DNA of 24,186 bases from Multifurca ochricompacta (GCA_022496185.1 WTXG01000423.1:1-24186), one strand, 5' to 3'; shown: positions 1-10,700, numbered from the stretch's first letter. Notes: generated by a model not told the origin, from the sequence alone. Translations and numbers: made by a program.

Positions 1-2517
1 GTGGTGGGGGAGCATCAACTGTGCGTGTTCCTTCCCCCTACCCTCCCCTTTTTCTTTTTCGGTCCAAGTCTCAAAAGTCGCTAACGGGAGGGTGAGTGTG
101 TGTGTGCGTGTGTGTATGCTCGGGGATTTTCTACCAGTCACGATGTATACCCGTGCGTCCGCCTCGGACTACGATGATTGGGAAAAGGTGTATGGGAATC
201 CTGGATGGGGCTCCAAGGACCTCATTCCACTCCTCAAAAAGGTGCGATGAGACCTTTCTTTTTTTTAAAAAAAAAAAAAAAAGGGAGAGGGGTGGGATAA
301 CGATCAGTTGAGACTTAAATTTACCGCGCTCGCATTGGCAGACAGAGACGTACCAGCTCACCACCGGTGGTCCAACGCATGGTGCCGACGGTCCGCTGAA
401 AGTCTCCGAGGGTTCGTTCTTCACGGATATCGGACAACAATTCCTTCAAGTTGCGCGGAAATTGGACCCCGACCGTGCTCAAAAGCCAGATGATTCTGAT
501 ACCAATGATCTCGAAACCATAAATGTGTACACTGTAGGTGCCTCACCCTTGACGCATTTCCCCCCCTGTTAATGTGTCGATCCTATATGGCTCCTCGATG
601 GTGATCGAACGATGGGTAGAGATGGTTGAAGTGAGCGCATATATCTCGTACTGAATGATGGAATTGTTGAACCCCTTCAGGTGGATTGATGCAGAAACGG
701 GTAATCGCTCCGACGTTCCGCATCACCTGATCTATCCTCTCAAGGAGACTCGTCCTCACTTGCATTTTTTGACTGGCGTCCATGTGAAACATATCACCTT
801 CGATAGGTGAACTTATACCTTTCTCCCTTCTTCTATAACCATTAAACTTAAATTATTATTATTTTTCAGCGATAATCGAGCGACGGGCGTTGGGTATGCA
901 CTCAATCCACTCTTTCATCCAGATAGCCCTTTAGAAACACGTACTGTCCGCGCAAAAAAGTTGGTGGTCGTCTCTGCTGGTGCCTTCGGTACCCCTGGAA
1001 TACTGGAACGTTCTGGGATTGGATCCAAGAGTGTACTAGACCATGTTGGAATTCAGCAGCGGGTGGACTTGCCTGGTGTCGGCAAAAATTACCAAGGTTC
1101 GCCCGCGCTCGACAGTCATGGGTAATTGGGGGCCCGCAATGTTTCTGACATTTTTCAGATCACAATGGTATGGACATCCCGTACTTTGCTGCCGAAGAGG
1201 CACAGACGTTCGATGCAATCTTCTTGGGTGGCGACGGAGAAGGGGATGGTATGTCATTTCTCTTTCCCTCTCTCCATCTGAAGACTTGAACAACCTAAAA
1301 AAATCTACACTCGTTAGCTGCTACTAAGAAAAAATATCTTTCACACAAGTACGCCTAATTTTTCTTATTTTTGGTCTACTTTTGACTGGATAAGATCATT
1401 AGTTCTATTGACGCGGGTGTCAAGTGGCGCCCTAACCCCTCAGAGCTGGCCGAACTTGGTCCAGAATTCAAGAAGGAGGCATGGGATCCTTACTTTGCTA
1501 ATGCCCTCGACAAACCCGTCTTGTGGCTCGGGGAAGGCGCCGGGTGCGTACTTGAACTCATTCGCTGAGCCGTGGTATAAACTAAGATTTACGGGCGTAA
1601 CTTACAGGCTCCTTGGCGATCCCACTCTAGTACCGCTGAGAAAATACTTTACACTTGCATTCTTCACCGTGAGCACGACACCACCACTAGCAGTCCATAG
1701 AGGGCTACTCATACCCCTTTAACATTCTGATACGTGCATATTGCAGTATTACCCACTCGCGCGCGGTCATGTCCACATCACCCATGCCGAGGACGTATCC
1801 GCCCCGCTGGACTTTGTCCCCGGTTACTTCGAATCGTCAGTTCCGCTCTACATTCAGTCCTCTGCACATAAACTGATGTTTTTTTTTTCTCTCTTTTCTT
1901 TTCTTACGACAGGAAGGCAGACATTACGCCCTTGACATGGGGTTACAAAACCGCCCGCGAGATCGCGCGGCGCATGCCTCATTACCGCGGCGAGCCGCGC
2001 GCTCTACACCCTGCGTTTGAGCCTAGTGGACCTGCAGCAGTTGTAGATCATGCAGATGGACCCGTCGCCGCTGATACACCGCCGATCGTGTATTCGGAAG
2101 AGGATGAACGCGAGTTGGAAGTGTTTGTACGAGCGGCAGGTGAGTTTTGACAAACATATCATGATCCTCGTCGTTGAGGGCTGATTAAACTTATTGCTCC
2201 CTCCACCAAAAGTGATAACGATGTGGCATTCGGTGAGATTTATCGAATTGTCAGCTCGACGGATCTCGATCTAACTTTTTTATTTTTTAATTCTTTATAT
2301 ATATACCTAGATTGGTTCATGCGCCATGAGACCCCGCGAACAGGATGGCGTCGTCGATCCTCGTCTGAACGTTTATGGCGTTCGTAATCTGAAAGTCGCG
2401 GATCTATCGATCGGTCCTGGGAACGTCGCTGCGAATACGTATTCGACTGCGTTGGTCGTCGGGGAGAAGGCTGCGGTGATCATCGCGGAGGAGCTAGGTA
2501 TCAAAGGCGTCATCTAA
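1..2517 (+). CDS. AOX: Alcohol (methanol) oxidase, GMC oxidoreductase, 5'-partial, multi-exon
   Basis: FAD-dependent oxidase that converts short primary alcohols (methanol) to aldehydes and H2O2. The spliced translation follows the alcohol-oxidase branch of the GMC family: MYTRASASDYDDW (about 143-182), TYQLTTGGPTHGADGPLKVS (about 345-405), a DAETGNRSD segment (686-715), the GMC signature GAFGTPGILERSGIG (about 980-1025), and the C-terminal block with the catalytic His in TMWHS and the catalytic Asn in PGNVAANTYSTA. Exons as read: 1-~20, 138-241, 342-~526, 681-806, 870-1096, 1159-1248, 1318-1348, 1403-1543, 1608-1668, 1747-1835, 1913-2139, 2213-2232, 2311-2517 (TAA). Introns are GT-AG; the first junction (near 20/138) and the donor near 527-534 are unsure. 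About 509 codons are visible of a family length near 650, so the FAD-binding N-terminus lies left of the window. No in-frame lesion was seen. The C-terminus (GIKGVI) lacks a PTS1-like tripeptide, unlike the peroxisomal yeast enzymes, so a secreted or cytosolic form is possible. Confidence 0.92.
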
Positions 2518-3010
2518 GGAGGGACTGGTTCGGCCTGAGGTGGGTCGGAGGGCGTATGTAACCATTGTAAGGATGGCTCGGGCGTTGGACGCGAAACCTC
2601 CGGTCATCACCACTTCTGGTGGGACCCGTTTGCTCTCATTCTTCCATACTATACTGTCAATAAATTTTCTAACATTTGCCTGACTTTAGTTTTGGACAGA
2701 CTCTGACACTGGTGCAAAGTGCAATTGATCCATGGTACGAGTAATTTTACTTAGCATATCACAGGGATTGTGCACATTTCAGGCTGCTTGCCTATTCTTT
2801 TCCTTATACCCGGCTACCTGGTTTCTCCCTTGATCCCTTTTGCTTATTCCACTTTTGTTCACCCCACATGGCTTCACCTCTCTTATCTTCTAAAACATTC
2901 CTTCAGCTAGGTCTCTCCACAAGTATATAAGGGTACATACAATGCTTGTAGTAGACCAGCCAGTGAGCAAGCAACCTAGGAATCTCTCTCTCTTTCTTTT
3001 CTCTTCTTGT
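2518..3010. other. Intergenic 3' flank with a TATA-like box
   Basis: No coding region is supported here. After the oxidase 3' UTR the sequence is pyrimidine-rich. TATATAAGGG at 2924-2933 closely resembles the TATA boxes of the LTRs at 4780 and 14953, so this could be the relic promoter of a fragmentary LTR. I found no matching second LTR, target duplication or downstream gene. Confidence 0.35.
2659..2664 (+). terminator. Candidate poly(A) signal of the oxidase gene
   Basis: AATAAA lies about 140 bp after the TAA stop of the alcohol oxidase, in a T-rich context. It is a plausible cleavage/polyadenylation signal, but fungal signals are loose and this rests on the hexamer alone. Confidence 0.4.
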
Positions 3011-3557
3011 TAGTGATTGTCAAGGGTTTTCATACCCGCGTGGGTAAGTGCCACGGGTTTTGCTGGGTATGGGTATGGGTATACGGCTCCCAACCTGTGG
3101 AAACCTGTACCCGCATGGTGGGTTTGGCAGGTATAGGTGCCAATCATGCATTGACAAGATCAGTAGAAATTCTAAGATAAAACACATCTGCAGCCACAAA
3201 AATAAAAGATCTTGTCTGATGTATGCTATAGGGTATCTTTAAATATGTTCTAGTATTATCATATGAAATATCAAAGCAGATCAACAGTGCGATGTAAAAT
3301 AAAAGTGTTATCAGTGATCCACTTCTTGAAAATCATGATGCACCTGTTTTATCAACGCGTGACCAATTCTGCCAGTCTGGCACTATCTAAAATACTCTCT
3401 AGACTACTTTAGACTATAATATAATCAAATTATCAAATTAGTTTACTGAAACAAGGCCCATGTGTATCTACAAGCTGCATGGGGCAGCAACTACATTGCA
3501 TCGCATGGTGGTCTGACCTCCTTCCTATTAAGGAAGGTTGACTTAAACGCACCAGGA

Positions 3558-3755
3558 CAGTCGCGCTTGTATGAAATGAAAGCAGAATAATAAAATAATA
3601 ATGTAAATAAAGGATCCTTTTAATCTTCTGAACATAAACCAACAATATTTGAGGGATCTTGAGTAGCCATAAATGAACATGTTGTGTCCAAGTGCTTATC
3701 TCCTTGACCGGGATGGCCCGGGCCATTTATCTGAAATGCACAGAAATGCAAAGAA
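3558..3755. repeat. AT-rich repeat copy R1
   Basis: First of three similar segments. It starts CAGTCGCGCTTGTAT, runs through CAGAATAATAAAATAA, TCTTCTGAACATAAA, GAGGGATCTTGAGTAGCC and GTGTCCAAGTGCTTATC, and ends near CTTGACCGGGATGGCCC. It stops where copy R2 begins, so it looks 3'-truncated relative to R2 and R3. A diverged fragment of the same repeat lies inside the gypsy element at about 11728-11830. Confidence 0.75.
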
Positions 3756-4019
3756 CAGTCATGCTCGTATAAAATTGAAACCAGAATAATAAAATAAAAA
3801 TGGAATAATAAATTATCTCAATCTTATGAACATAAAATAGGAATCTTTGAGGGATCTTGAGTAGCCATAAATGAATGCGTTGTGTCCAAGTGCGTATCTC
3901 CTTGACCAGGATGTCCCAGGCCGGATGTCCAAAATGCACGATGCAAGTAAAGAACTTGCACGCATTTCATTTCATGGGTAACCCAGGTATCAAAACAATT
4001 ATCCAGGGGTTACCCCTGC
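3756..4019. repeat. AT-rich repeat copy R2
   Basis: Second copy, sharing with R1 the blocks CAGAATAATAAAATAA, GAACATAAAATAGGA, GAGGGATCTTGAGTAGCC and AAATGAATGCGTTGTG. It extends further than R1 (GATGCAAGTAAAGAACTTGC) and ends in the near-palindrome AGGGGTTACCCCT at about 4007-4019. Confidence 0.75.
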
Positions 4020-4129
4020 AAATTGCTATGTGTTCATCAAATTATTTTGCATTCTGTGTGGTTATCTGACAGGCTTTTCATCAATGTTCTATAACATCCT
4101 ATCTAATCATCTCTGTATACTGTATTTTA

Positions 4130-4432
4130 GTTGTGCTTGTATAAAATTGAAAGCAGAATAATAAAATAAAAATGGAATAATGAATTATCTTAATCTTCTG
4201 AACATAAAATAAGAGTCATTGAGGGATCTTAAGCAGCCACAAATGAATGCGTTGTGTATCTTCTTGGTCCGGGAAGGCCCAGGCCGGGTATCCGAAATGC
4301 GCGATGCAAGTAAAGAACTTGCACACGTTTTCACGGGTGACCCACAGGTAACCTGCGGGTTACCCGTACCCATAGTGACGGGTACAGGTACGGGTATGGG
4401 TACCAATGAGGATACCCCAGGGTTACCCCTGC
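4130..4432. repeat. AT-rich repeat copy R3
   Basis: Third copy, closest to R2 (TGTATAAAATTGAAAGCAGA, AAATGAATGCGTTGTG, GCGATGCAAGTAAAGAACTT). Between GAACTTGCAC and the terminal GGGTTACCCCTGCC it carries extra CGGGTA/TACCC sub-repeats that R2 largely lacks. This suggests R2 and R3 are different-length copies of the same terminal region. Confidence 0.75.
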
Positions 4433-4451
4433 CAATCACTAGCTCCAACCA

Positions 4452-4456
4452 CCTGC
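4452..4456. repeat. Target-site duplication of element C, left copy (CCTGC)
   Basis: CCTGC directly precedes the 5' LTR and is repeated exactly after the 3' LTR at 13627-13631, as expected for a 5-bp stagger by a gypsy integrase. Confidence 0.93.
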
Positions 4457-5049
4457 TGTTACAAACCCCACCGCATCGTCCTGTTTCCCTTTTCTTTCAC
4501 ATGATTTGCTGTTTGGTCGTGCATGCCCCTTGTTGATTGTGTTTTGACTGGCTTTGCATCTGTTTGCCCCTTATCTATGACCCAACTTCTTTCTTATCTC
4601 TGACTCATACTTTACCTACAAACTCTTACGTATTTTCCCACCAGAATCACGGCTATACCAGATTCGTCTACATATATTTGCACCTGGCCCACCTTGACTC
4701 CGTTCCCCGTTTGGTTAGATTATGACTTCATTGATACATCAAGTACACTACTCCGATTCAGACTCCAATCTCTATTATGTATATAAGGCCTGTCTAGATA
4801 GCCTGTATGCCTTAGACTCGACTTCTTAATCGACTTGGTGCATTACCTTCTGGGTGATCCTAAGACCCGGCTTCTGAATCATCTCAGTGCTTCTGGCACT
4901 CTTCCGCTCACCGATACTAAGGGATTAGCTCCTTGGTGTTGACTCCTCATCAGACCTCCGTGTACTTGAAAGACAGTGCACACTTGACTTCATAGTTTTG
5001 CTATGCGACTTGCCACATGTCATGCTGAACGCCCGCACCAGGTGTTACA
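4457..5049 (+). repeat. 5' LTR of element C
   Basis: 593 bp, TGTTACAAACCC...CCAGGTGTTACA. It matches 13034-13626 at the same length with no gaps. By hand alignment about 31 positions differ, nearly all CG against TG or CA. The TATA box is at 4780-4786 and the inferred transcription start is at 4814, which gives U3 4457-4813 and R plus U5 4814-5049. Confidence 0.96.
4780..4786 (+). promoter_or_regulatory. TATA box of the element C 5' LTR
   Basis: TATATAA followed by GG. The first T lies 34 nt upstream of AGACTCGACTT (4814-4824), the sequence complementary to the primer site. The same 34-nt spacing is seen in the 3' LTR (13357 to 13391) and in two diverged minus-strand solo LTRs (7320 to 7286; 14097 to 14063), which supports a start site at that motif. 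Confidence 0.75.
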
Positions 5050-5051
5050 TT

Positions 5052-5062
5052 AAGTCGAGTCT
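5052..5062 (+). promoter_or_regulatory. Self-priming primer binding site
   Basis: AAGTCGAGTCT lies 2 nt after the 5' LTR end and is the exact 11-nt reverse complement of AGACTCGACTT at 4814-4824, the predicted 5' end of the element's own RNA. No TGG-start site complementary to a tRNA 3' end is seen. Tf1 of fission yeast and relatives are known to prime with the first 11 nt of their own RNA, so this is inferred to be the same mechanism. Confidence 0.8.
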
Positions 5063-5799
5063 CCTCCCACCGTGGCTTCATCTAGCTGAAGCCAGACCTT
5101 GCACAACAAAGAACTCATCGACTGACAAGACAAGGATAATCTTTCACAACAAGTCCTTGGCTCTGCCATCTGGAAAGATTTTGAAACTGAGTTTGGATAC
5201 TACATCTATCACAACGATCAGTACCAGCCAGTTGAATACAATGAACAGAAACAAGTCTGGTACCATATCCATTACTCTAGAAGCCATCATTCCTGGGTTA
5301 CCACAGGACCTGCCCCACCAGAGTATGGCTTAGGACCTTGGAGAGAGAATCCTCTGGCCATTGTCACAGATTCAGAGAATGAAGAATATATTGAAGAAAG
5401 CAGTGAAGACACACAGTTCATAGCCACTAGTTTTATGGCTCTGACAGTTGCACCCAAGAGTACCACATTCAGAACATCTGCTTTGGACTCTCCTCAGATT
5501 ACATGACAAACATCCAACACCCCAACCATTAGCCATCCAACTATGTCGACCATTGCCACACAGTTACCCGACCCCACTCCAGTTGTCCCTCCACCAAACC
5601 TCCCTCCCCCATCAGGATGTCTTACAGGCGTGCTGCCAACCACATTCACTGGCGACTGATCTCAGAGCAAGAAGTTCATGCTTGAGTTCGAGACATTCAA
5701 AAATTTCAATCATGATGTCCTGCAGATCGTAAACCCCTTCCAATGAACCAACCTCTTCCTCTCACTCATCAGAGGAGACTCTGTCGACGATTGGACAAT

Positions 5800-6401
5800 T
5801 GTTACGCTCAGAGGGGCATATGCAGTCGAGTGCAGGCGGCTAGGTCACAGCGACAAGGTCGGGACAATCTTGGAACGATGCAGAAGACAATAAGTCCAAT
5901 GCAGGGTCTACCAGAGTCACAGGCTCAGTGTACAAGTCACAGAGGACGAGTACCAAAGAGACGAGTTTGGGTGGTGAGACGCAAGGAAGGAAGTAAAGGT
6001 CCACAAGACTTCTGATTGACACAAAAGCTCAAGATGGGGAACCATCTGAGTGAGACTAGCTAGGGTATATATACATGCTGGACTAGCTTAGTCATCAGGG
6101 TTCTTATCTGTCTATCTAAGCACTGTGGTTCTGGACGTGTGACTATGGAACCTTCCATCAGAACCAGTGCCACTGTCTTCCCATGTCAACTAAGGTTCAG
6201 GGTCCTTCTGTACACGAGGCATCAAACCTTACTGTCACGTGATCTGCTTCTGTACCTCATGCCGTATCTGTCTTCTGGACTTCGGCATGGGACATCATGA
6301 CTAAGCCAGTGATGTCCTTGTGGACCCCACGCGGCTACTGTCACTGCTTGTGTGTCCCCCACATCTTGCCATCTGTCGGGTACACTGGGTAGGTTGTGAC
6401 A
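5800..6401 (-). mobile_element. Solo LTR nested in gag of element C (TSD ACAAT)
   Basis: A 602-bp insertion with TG...CA ends (TGTTACGC...TTGTGACA) flanked by ACAAT at 5795-5799 and 6402-6406. The gag frame resumes exactly after it (DW-T-MEQIEWL). No coding sequence lies inside. Minus orientation is chosen because the reverse strand begins TGTCACAACC, like the 5' ends of related LTRs, and because ATGTATATATA then lies about 330 bp in, as in element C. It belongs to a different subfamily, since AGACTCGACTT is not found at the expected place. Confidence 0.88.
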
Positions 6402-7053
6402 ACAATGGAGCAGATTGAATGGCTGAACGATAGAGTTACAGCCAGAACCAGGACCACAGATGAGGATCTGTGGGATATAGTGGCACAAAGATTTAAAGAT
6501 GCCTTCACAGATGGGCAGGCCAAGCAGAAGGCTGCCAGAGAATTGAAATCCTTGAAAATGGAGAGAGGGGACTTAGATGGCTACATAGCCAAGTTCCGCA
6601 ACCTGGCCAAGAGAGCAGGGTATGATGTGAACGAAGAGGCAACACTTGACCTCTTCTCCCAGGGGTTGCCCAACCCCCTGGTGAAGAATATCATCCAATT
6701 TCACCACCCTGAGTCATGGAGCCAGTGGACGAATGCTGCCAGAAGACAGCAGCAGGATTACCTAGACTTCCAAACATGCTTCGGAGTGGATACAAAAAAG
6801 GGCAAAACCCGTGATCAGTGGAAAGCAGCATTTGGGGTGAAACCTACTACTTCTTGAGACCCCAATGCCATGGATACATCAGCAGATCGTATCAAAGCCT
6901 GAGCAGCTCTCACCGATGATGAAAAGAAAAACCTCATGAAAGAAGGGCGCTGCTTTCACTGCCGAGCACAAGGGCATATGTTGTGATTTTGCCCAAAGAA
7001 AACAGTTCGTGCTGCCAAAGCAACAGCGGCCACTATTACCACGACACCGCCAG

Positions 7054-7638
7054 TGTTACGCCTGGTGCGGGACGTTCCACACAACTTGTGTGACAGCGCG
7101 GTTCGTAGGTTCAGATAAGAAACCAATAAGGCTTCTTGGAGACAAAATGGAATGAGTCAAAGTCAAAGGGACGCTCCCTTAGACGATGTTGAATGGAAAA
7201 GTACCAGAAGTACTTGAGACGACTGAGTCAGAGATCAAAGGGGATGTCCAGAAGACAGGCACCGATGTATTCAATAAGTCAAGTCTGAGGTCTACAGTGT
7301 AGCTACAGCGGACTTATATACGTAACTTGATGGGCATCTACAAGATAAGGGTACGGAGTCAAGTGGGCCCGAATATACAGAAGCGGACGGCGTAAAGCCT
7401 AGCTTCTGATAGGGTATTAAGTAAGTGTCCAGTCGTAAAGATAAGACGATAACAAGATAACAAGTCAAACATAGGCAAACGTCGCGTCAACAAGTACAAA
7501 GCAGGTCACGGGGATGGAAGTAAGGCACATGACGGATCCCACGATGGAGACGTGATTGAGAAGTGCAAAGTGGGTGGCAAGGAGGGGTCGTCGTTGGGAG
7601 TAGAAAGAAAACGGGGACAGACGGTAGAGGTTGTAACA
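7054..7638 (-). mobile_element. Solo LTR nested between nucleocapsid and protease (TSD GCCAG)
   Basis: A 585-bp LTR, TGTTACGCCTGG...GGTTGTAACA on the plus strand, flanked by GCCAG at 7049-7053 and 7639-7643. The reverse strand resembles the element C LTR at both ends, has TATATAA at 7320-7314, and has AGACTTGACTT at 7286-7276 with the same 34-nt spacing. It is rich in CpG (about 28 by rough count), unlike the surrounding element. The 73-aa plus-strand ORF across its right end is chance. Confidence 0.9.
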
Positions 7639-7788
7639 GCCAGCACAAAATCTACCCACCCCAGTGAAGGAAAACCCAGTAACTGCCCCAAAGACCAAAG
7701 AACAGAAGGCGGCAGCAATATGGGAGCATATGATGAACAAGGACGAGGCAGTACATGCTCTGCTCATCAATAAGGCCTTTGGCCAAAA

Positions 7789-10700
7789 GGATTTTTGATT
7801 GGCTCGACCCCCTTGGCCTGGGCAAGAGCACTCCATGTAACCTCTGTATACACTAGTCGTTTCAAATCTTTAAAAATACCAGTGCACTTTGAAACCAAAC
7901 AGAAGACGGCCAATAGACGAATATTGATCGACTCTGGAGCCATGGATAATTTCATCAGCCAGAGACTCCAGAGAATGCTGGGGCTGGGGACACAACTACT
8001 TCCCCAAGAGAAAAATATTTGGAACATAGACAGGATGGCTAACAAAGCTGGGAAAATCACACATTGTTGTGATTTAGAAGTACAGGTTGGGGAACAAACC
8101 AAACAACTCCGCTTCCTCATTACGGATTTAGGAGATGAAGACATGGTCCTGGGGTACCCATGGCTAGCAGCATTTGAGCCTAAAATCAACTGGGTGGAAG
8201 CAATGATGAACAAAGATTTCTACCCAGTTCTCATTACATCCCTGGGATATGACTACGCTGCACGACACCCTCTCACCCATGCTATTGTTATGGGATCGGC
8301 CGTCACCTGGAGTGATGTGGAACCTGTGGATCAGGTGTATTGCTATGTTACAAAGGCATCGGAATTGGCCCAGGCAGAGGCATAGAAAAACCCAGAAAAG
8401 ACGTTCAAAGAAGTAGTCCCTGTGGAATATCATCGACATTGGAAGGTCTTCTTGGAGGAGGAATCACAATGCTTCCCTCCCTCTCGACCTTGGGATCACG
8501 CTATCGACTTCATTCCAGACACCCCACAATCCGTAGACTGTAAAATCTACCCACTGTCTCAACCAGAGAAGGAGGCACTTTCCACCTTCCTAGAAGAACA
8601 CCTGGCAAAAGGATATATACGACCCTCCAACTCGCCTTACGCCTTGCCCTTCTTTTTCATTAAAAAGAAGGACGGGAAGCTGTGACCAGTACAGGACTAC
8701 TGACGGATTAACAAACTTACGGTGAAGAACAACTATCCACTCCCTCTAATCTCAGAAATCATCAATAAGATGTGCGACAAAGCCTTATTTTCAAAGATGG
8801 ATGTCCACTGGGGTTATAACAACATCCGTATTCAAGAAGGCAACCAACCCAAAGCTGCCTTTAAGACCAATCAAGGACTTTTTGAACCCAATGTTATGTT
8901 CTTTGGCTTGATGAATTCACCGGCAACCTTCCAATCCATGATGAATCATATTTTCCGAGACCTGATCCTTACAGAAGAAGTTGTGGTATACATGGATGAC
9001 ATCCTAGTAGCCACAAGAGACAACATCCACCACCACTGAACTTGAGCCCATGAAGTACTGAACATCTTGGCAAAACATGACCTCTATCTGAAACCTGCCA
9101 AATGCTCCTTCGAACAAAGAAGTGTTGAGTACCTGGGTGTTATCTTAGAAGGGGGACAAGTACGAATGGATCCCATAAAAGTACAAGGCATTCGAGAATG
9201 GTCCATCCCTCAGTGTACCAAAGACATCAGGTCATTCATCGGTTTCTGTAACTTCTATCGACACTTTGTCAAGGGATTTTCAGCTATCGCCCAACCACTT
9301 AACAACCTGCTGAAAAAGGATGTGCCCTGGCACTGGGACAAACTACAGCAGAAGGCATTCAACCAGATAAAAGTGATCATTAGCTCCGAACCAGTTCTTA
9401 TTCAACCCAACCTAGCCAAACCCTTTGAACTGGAAGTTGATGCTTCCATGTATGCTAATGGAGCGGTCCTGTCACAGAGAGATACCAGAGGGATCCTTCA
9501 CCCAGTCACATTTTACTCAGAAACATTCTCATCGGCAGAAAGAAACTATGATATTTGGGACAGGGAATTACTGGCTATTGTAAAGGCACTATGACATTGG
9601 CGGCTGTATTTGGCTGGATCCCCACACAAGACCATCATCTATACAGACCACTCCAACCTTCTTTACTGGTGAGAACCTCATAAGATCAGTCGACGAGTAG
9701 CACGTGAAGTTTTGGAGCTTGAAGAGTACAATTTCATGCTCAAGCACCTACCTGGGGCCTGTAATGCACGAGCTGACACCCTGTCCAGACCAACTGGCCA
9801 TGATGAAGGAGAAAACGACAATGACAACATTGTCGTCTTACCAGAAGATGTTTTTGCAAAAACCGCTGTTGTCAGCCTCCACGACATGGATTTATGGGCT
9901 CAAGTGACACAGAACATGAACCAAGAACTGTGCAAGTCCTGGGCAGAGCCGCATAACATAAAATTGAAAGACGGCCTCTGGTGGAAAGACAGTGATCGAC
10001 TGGTTGTCACCGGTGGTGACAACATTAAGAGGGGGGTGATTCATTTTCACCATGACCTTCCCTCAGCAGGACATCCTGGAATTGCAAACACCTATGCCCT
10101 TGCCAAACGAGACTACTGGTGGCCAAACATGAAAAAGGACATCGAAGCATATGTCAAAGGATGCGCAGGATGCCAGGCAAATAAAGTAAACACTCACCCA
10201 AAACTGCCAGCACTTTCACCCATCACACCAGTTGTGACAGCCCCCTTCCAGACCATCACTATGGATTTATCATCAAACTCCTGCAGTCACAAGGATATGA
10301 CTCGATACTCACCATCACAGACCATGATTATTCAAAAGCTGCTCTCTTCATCCCCTGCAATGAGACAATATCAGCAGAGGGAGTCACTAAACTTTACCTA
10401 GACCACATCTATTGGCACTACGGACTCCCCCAAAAGATTATCTCTGACTGGGACCCATGATTTGCATCTATGTTCGCCCAAGCCCTCTGTAAACATCTTG
10501 ACATCCAACAGAACATCTCCACAGCCTATCACCATCAAACAGATGGTCAATCAGAGCATACAAATCAATGGTTGGAACAATACCTTCAATTCTGGTGTAA
10601 TGAACGACAGGACAACTGGGCAGAATGGCTGGCAACGGCAGAATTCGCGCATAACAGTTGGCCAAATGGAACGATGAAAGCCACCCCCTTCTCCCTTATT

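Larger units (their letters stand above)
3011..4441. mobile_element. Candidate non-autonomous DNA transposon or composite repeat block
   Basis: The block opens with TAGTGATTGTCAAGGGT (3011-3027) and closes with the inverse of TAGTGATTGGCAGGGGT (4425-4441), an imperfect 17-bp terminal inverted repeat. Both ends are followed inward by GGGTA/TACCC sub-repeats (3041-3085 and 4330-4420). The ends resemble hAT termini (CAGGGGT plus GGGTA-rich subterminal repeats), but I could not find an 8-bp target duplication. No transposase ORF is present. The interior holds three copies of an AT-rich repeat. The minus-strand ORFs inside follow the repeat copies and are not convincing genes. Confidence 0.35.
5090..7798 (+). 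pseudogene. gag: gag of element C, stop-ridden and split by two solo LTRs
   Basis: Capsid/nucleocapsid gene in three blocks: 5090-5799, 6402-7053 and 7644-7798. The gag core is recognisable: FTGD...SKKFMLEFETF (5648-5690), LIRGDSVDDW near 5780 resuming directly after the nested LTR, then WDIVAQRFKDAF and LDGYIAKFRNLAKRAGY. A nucleocapsid knuckle CFHC-x4-H-x4-C lies at about 6951-6992. In-frame TGA stops are at 5123, 5504, 5657, 5744, 6855, 6900 and 6984. No other stop type interrupts this frame, and several sit where relatives have Arg. No in-frame ATG is found before the first block, so the start is unknown. The last block ends at TGA 7796-7798, where the frame shifts to pol. Removing each nested LTR and one copy of its target duplication gives a continuous frame. 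Confidence 0.85.

Noticed and set aside
90..290. GT-rich run and poly(A) run as microsatellites or regulatory elements
   Set aside because: Both lie in introns of the alcohol oxidase and are short low-complexity tracts with no other signal.
3011..3020. 8-bp target duplication for the candidate DNA transposon
   Set aside because: The flanks (CTTCTTGT left, GCTCCAAC right) do not match; the TAGTGATT similarity is inverted, so it belongs to the terminal repeat.
3433..3939. Two minus-strand ORFs with similar products (VKEI-TWTQ--HLWLLKIPQ)
   Set aside because: Their similarity comes from repeat copies R1 and R2; copy R3 does not keep the frame and no known domain is visible.
3011..4441. CRISPR-like array from the three spaced repeats
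   Set aside because: Repeats are long, diverged and unequal, the spacing is irregular and the context is eukaryotic.
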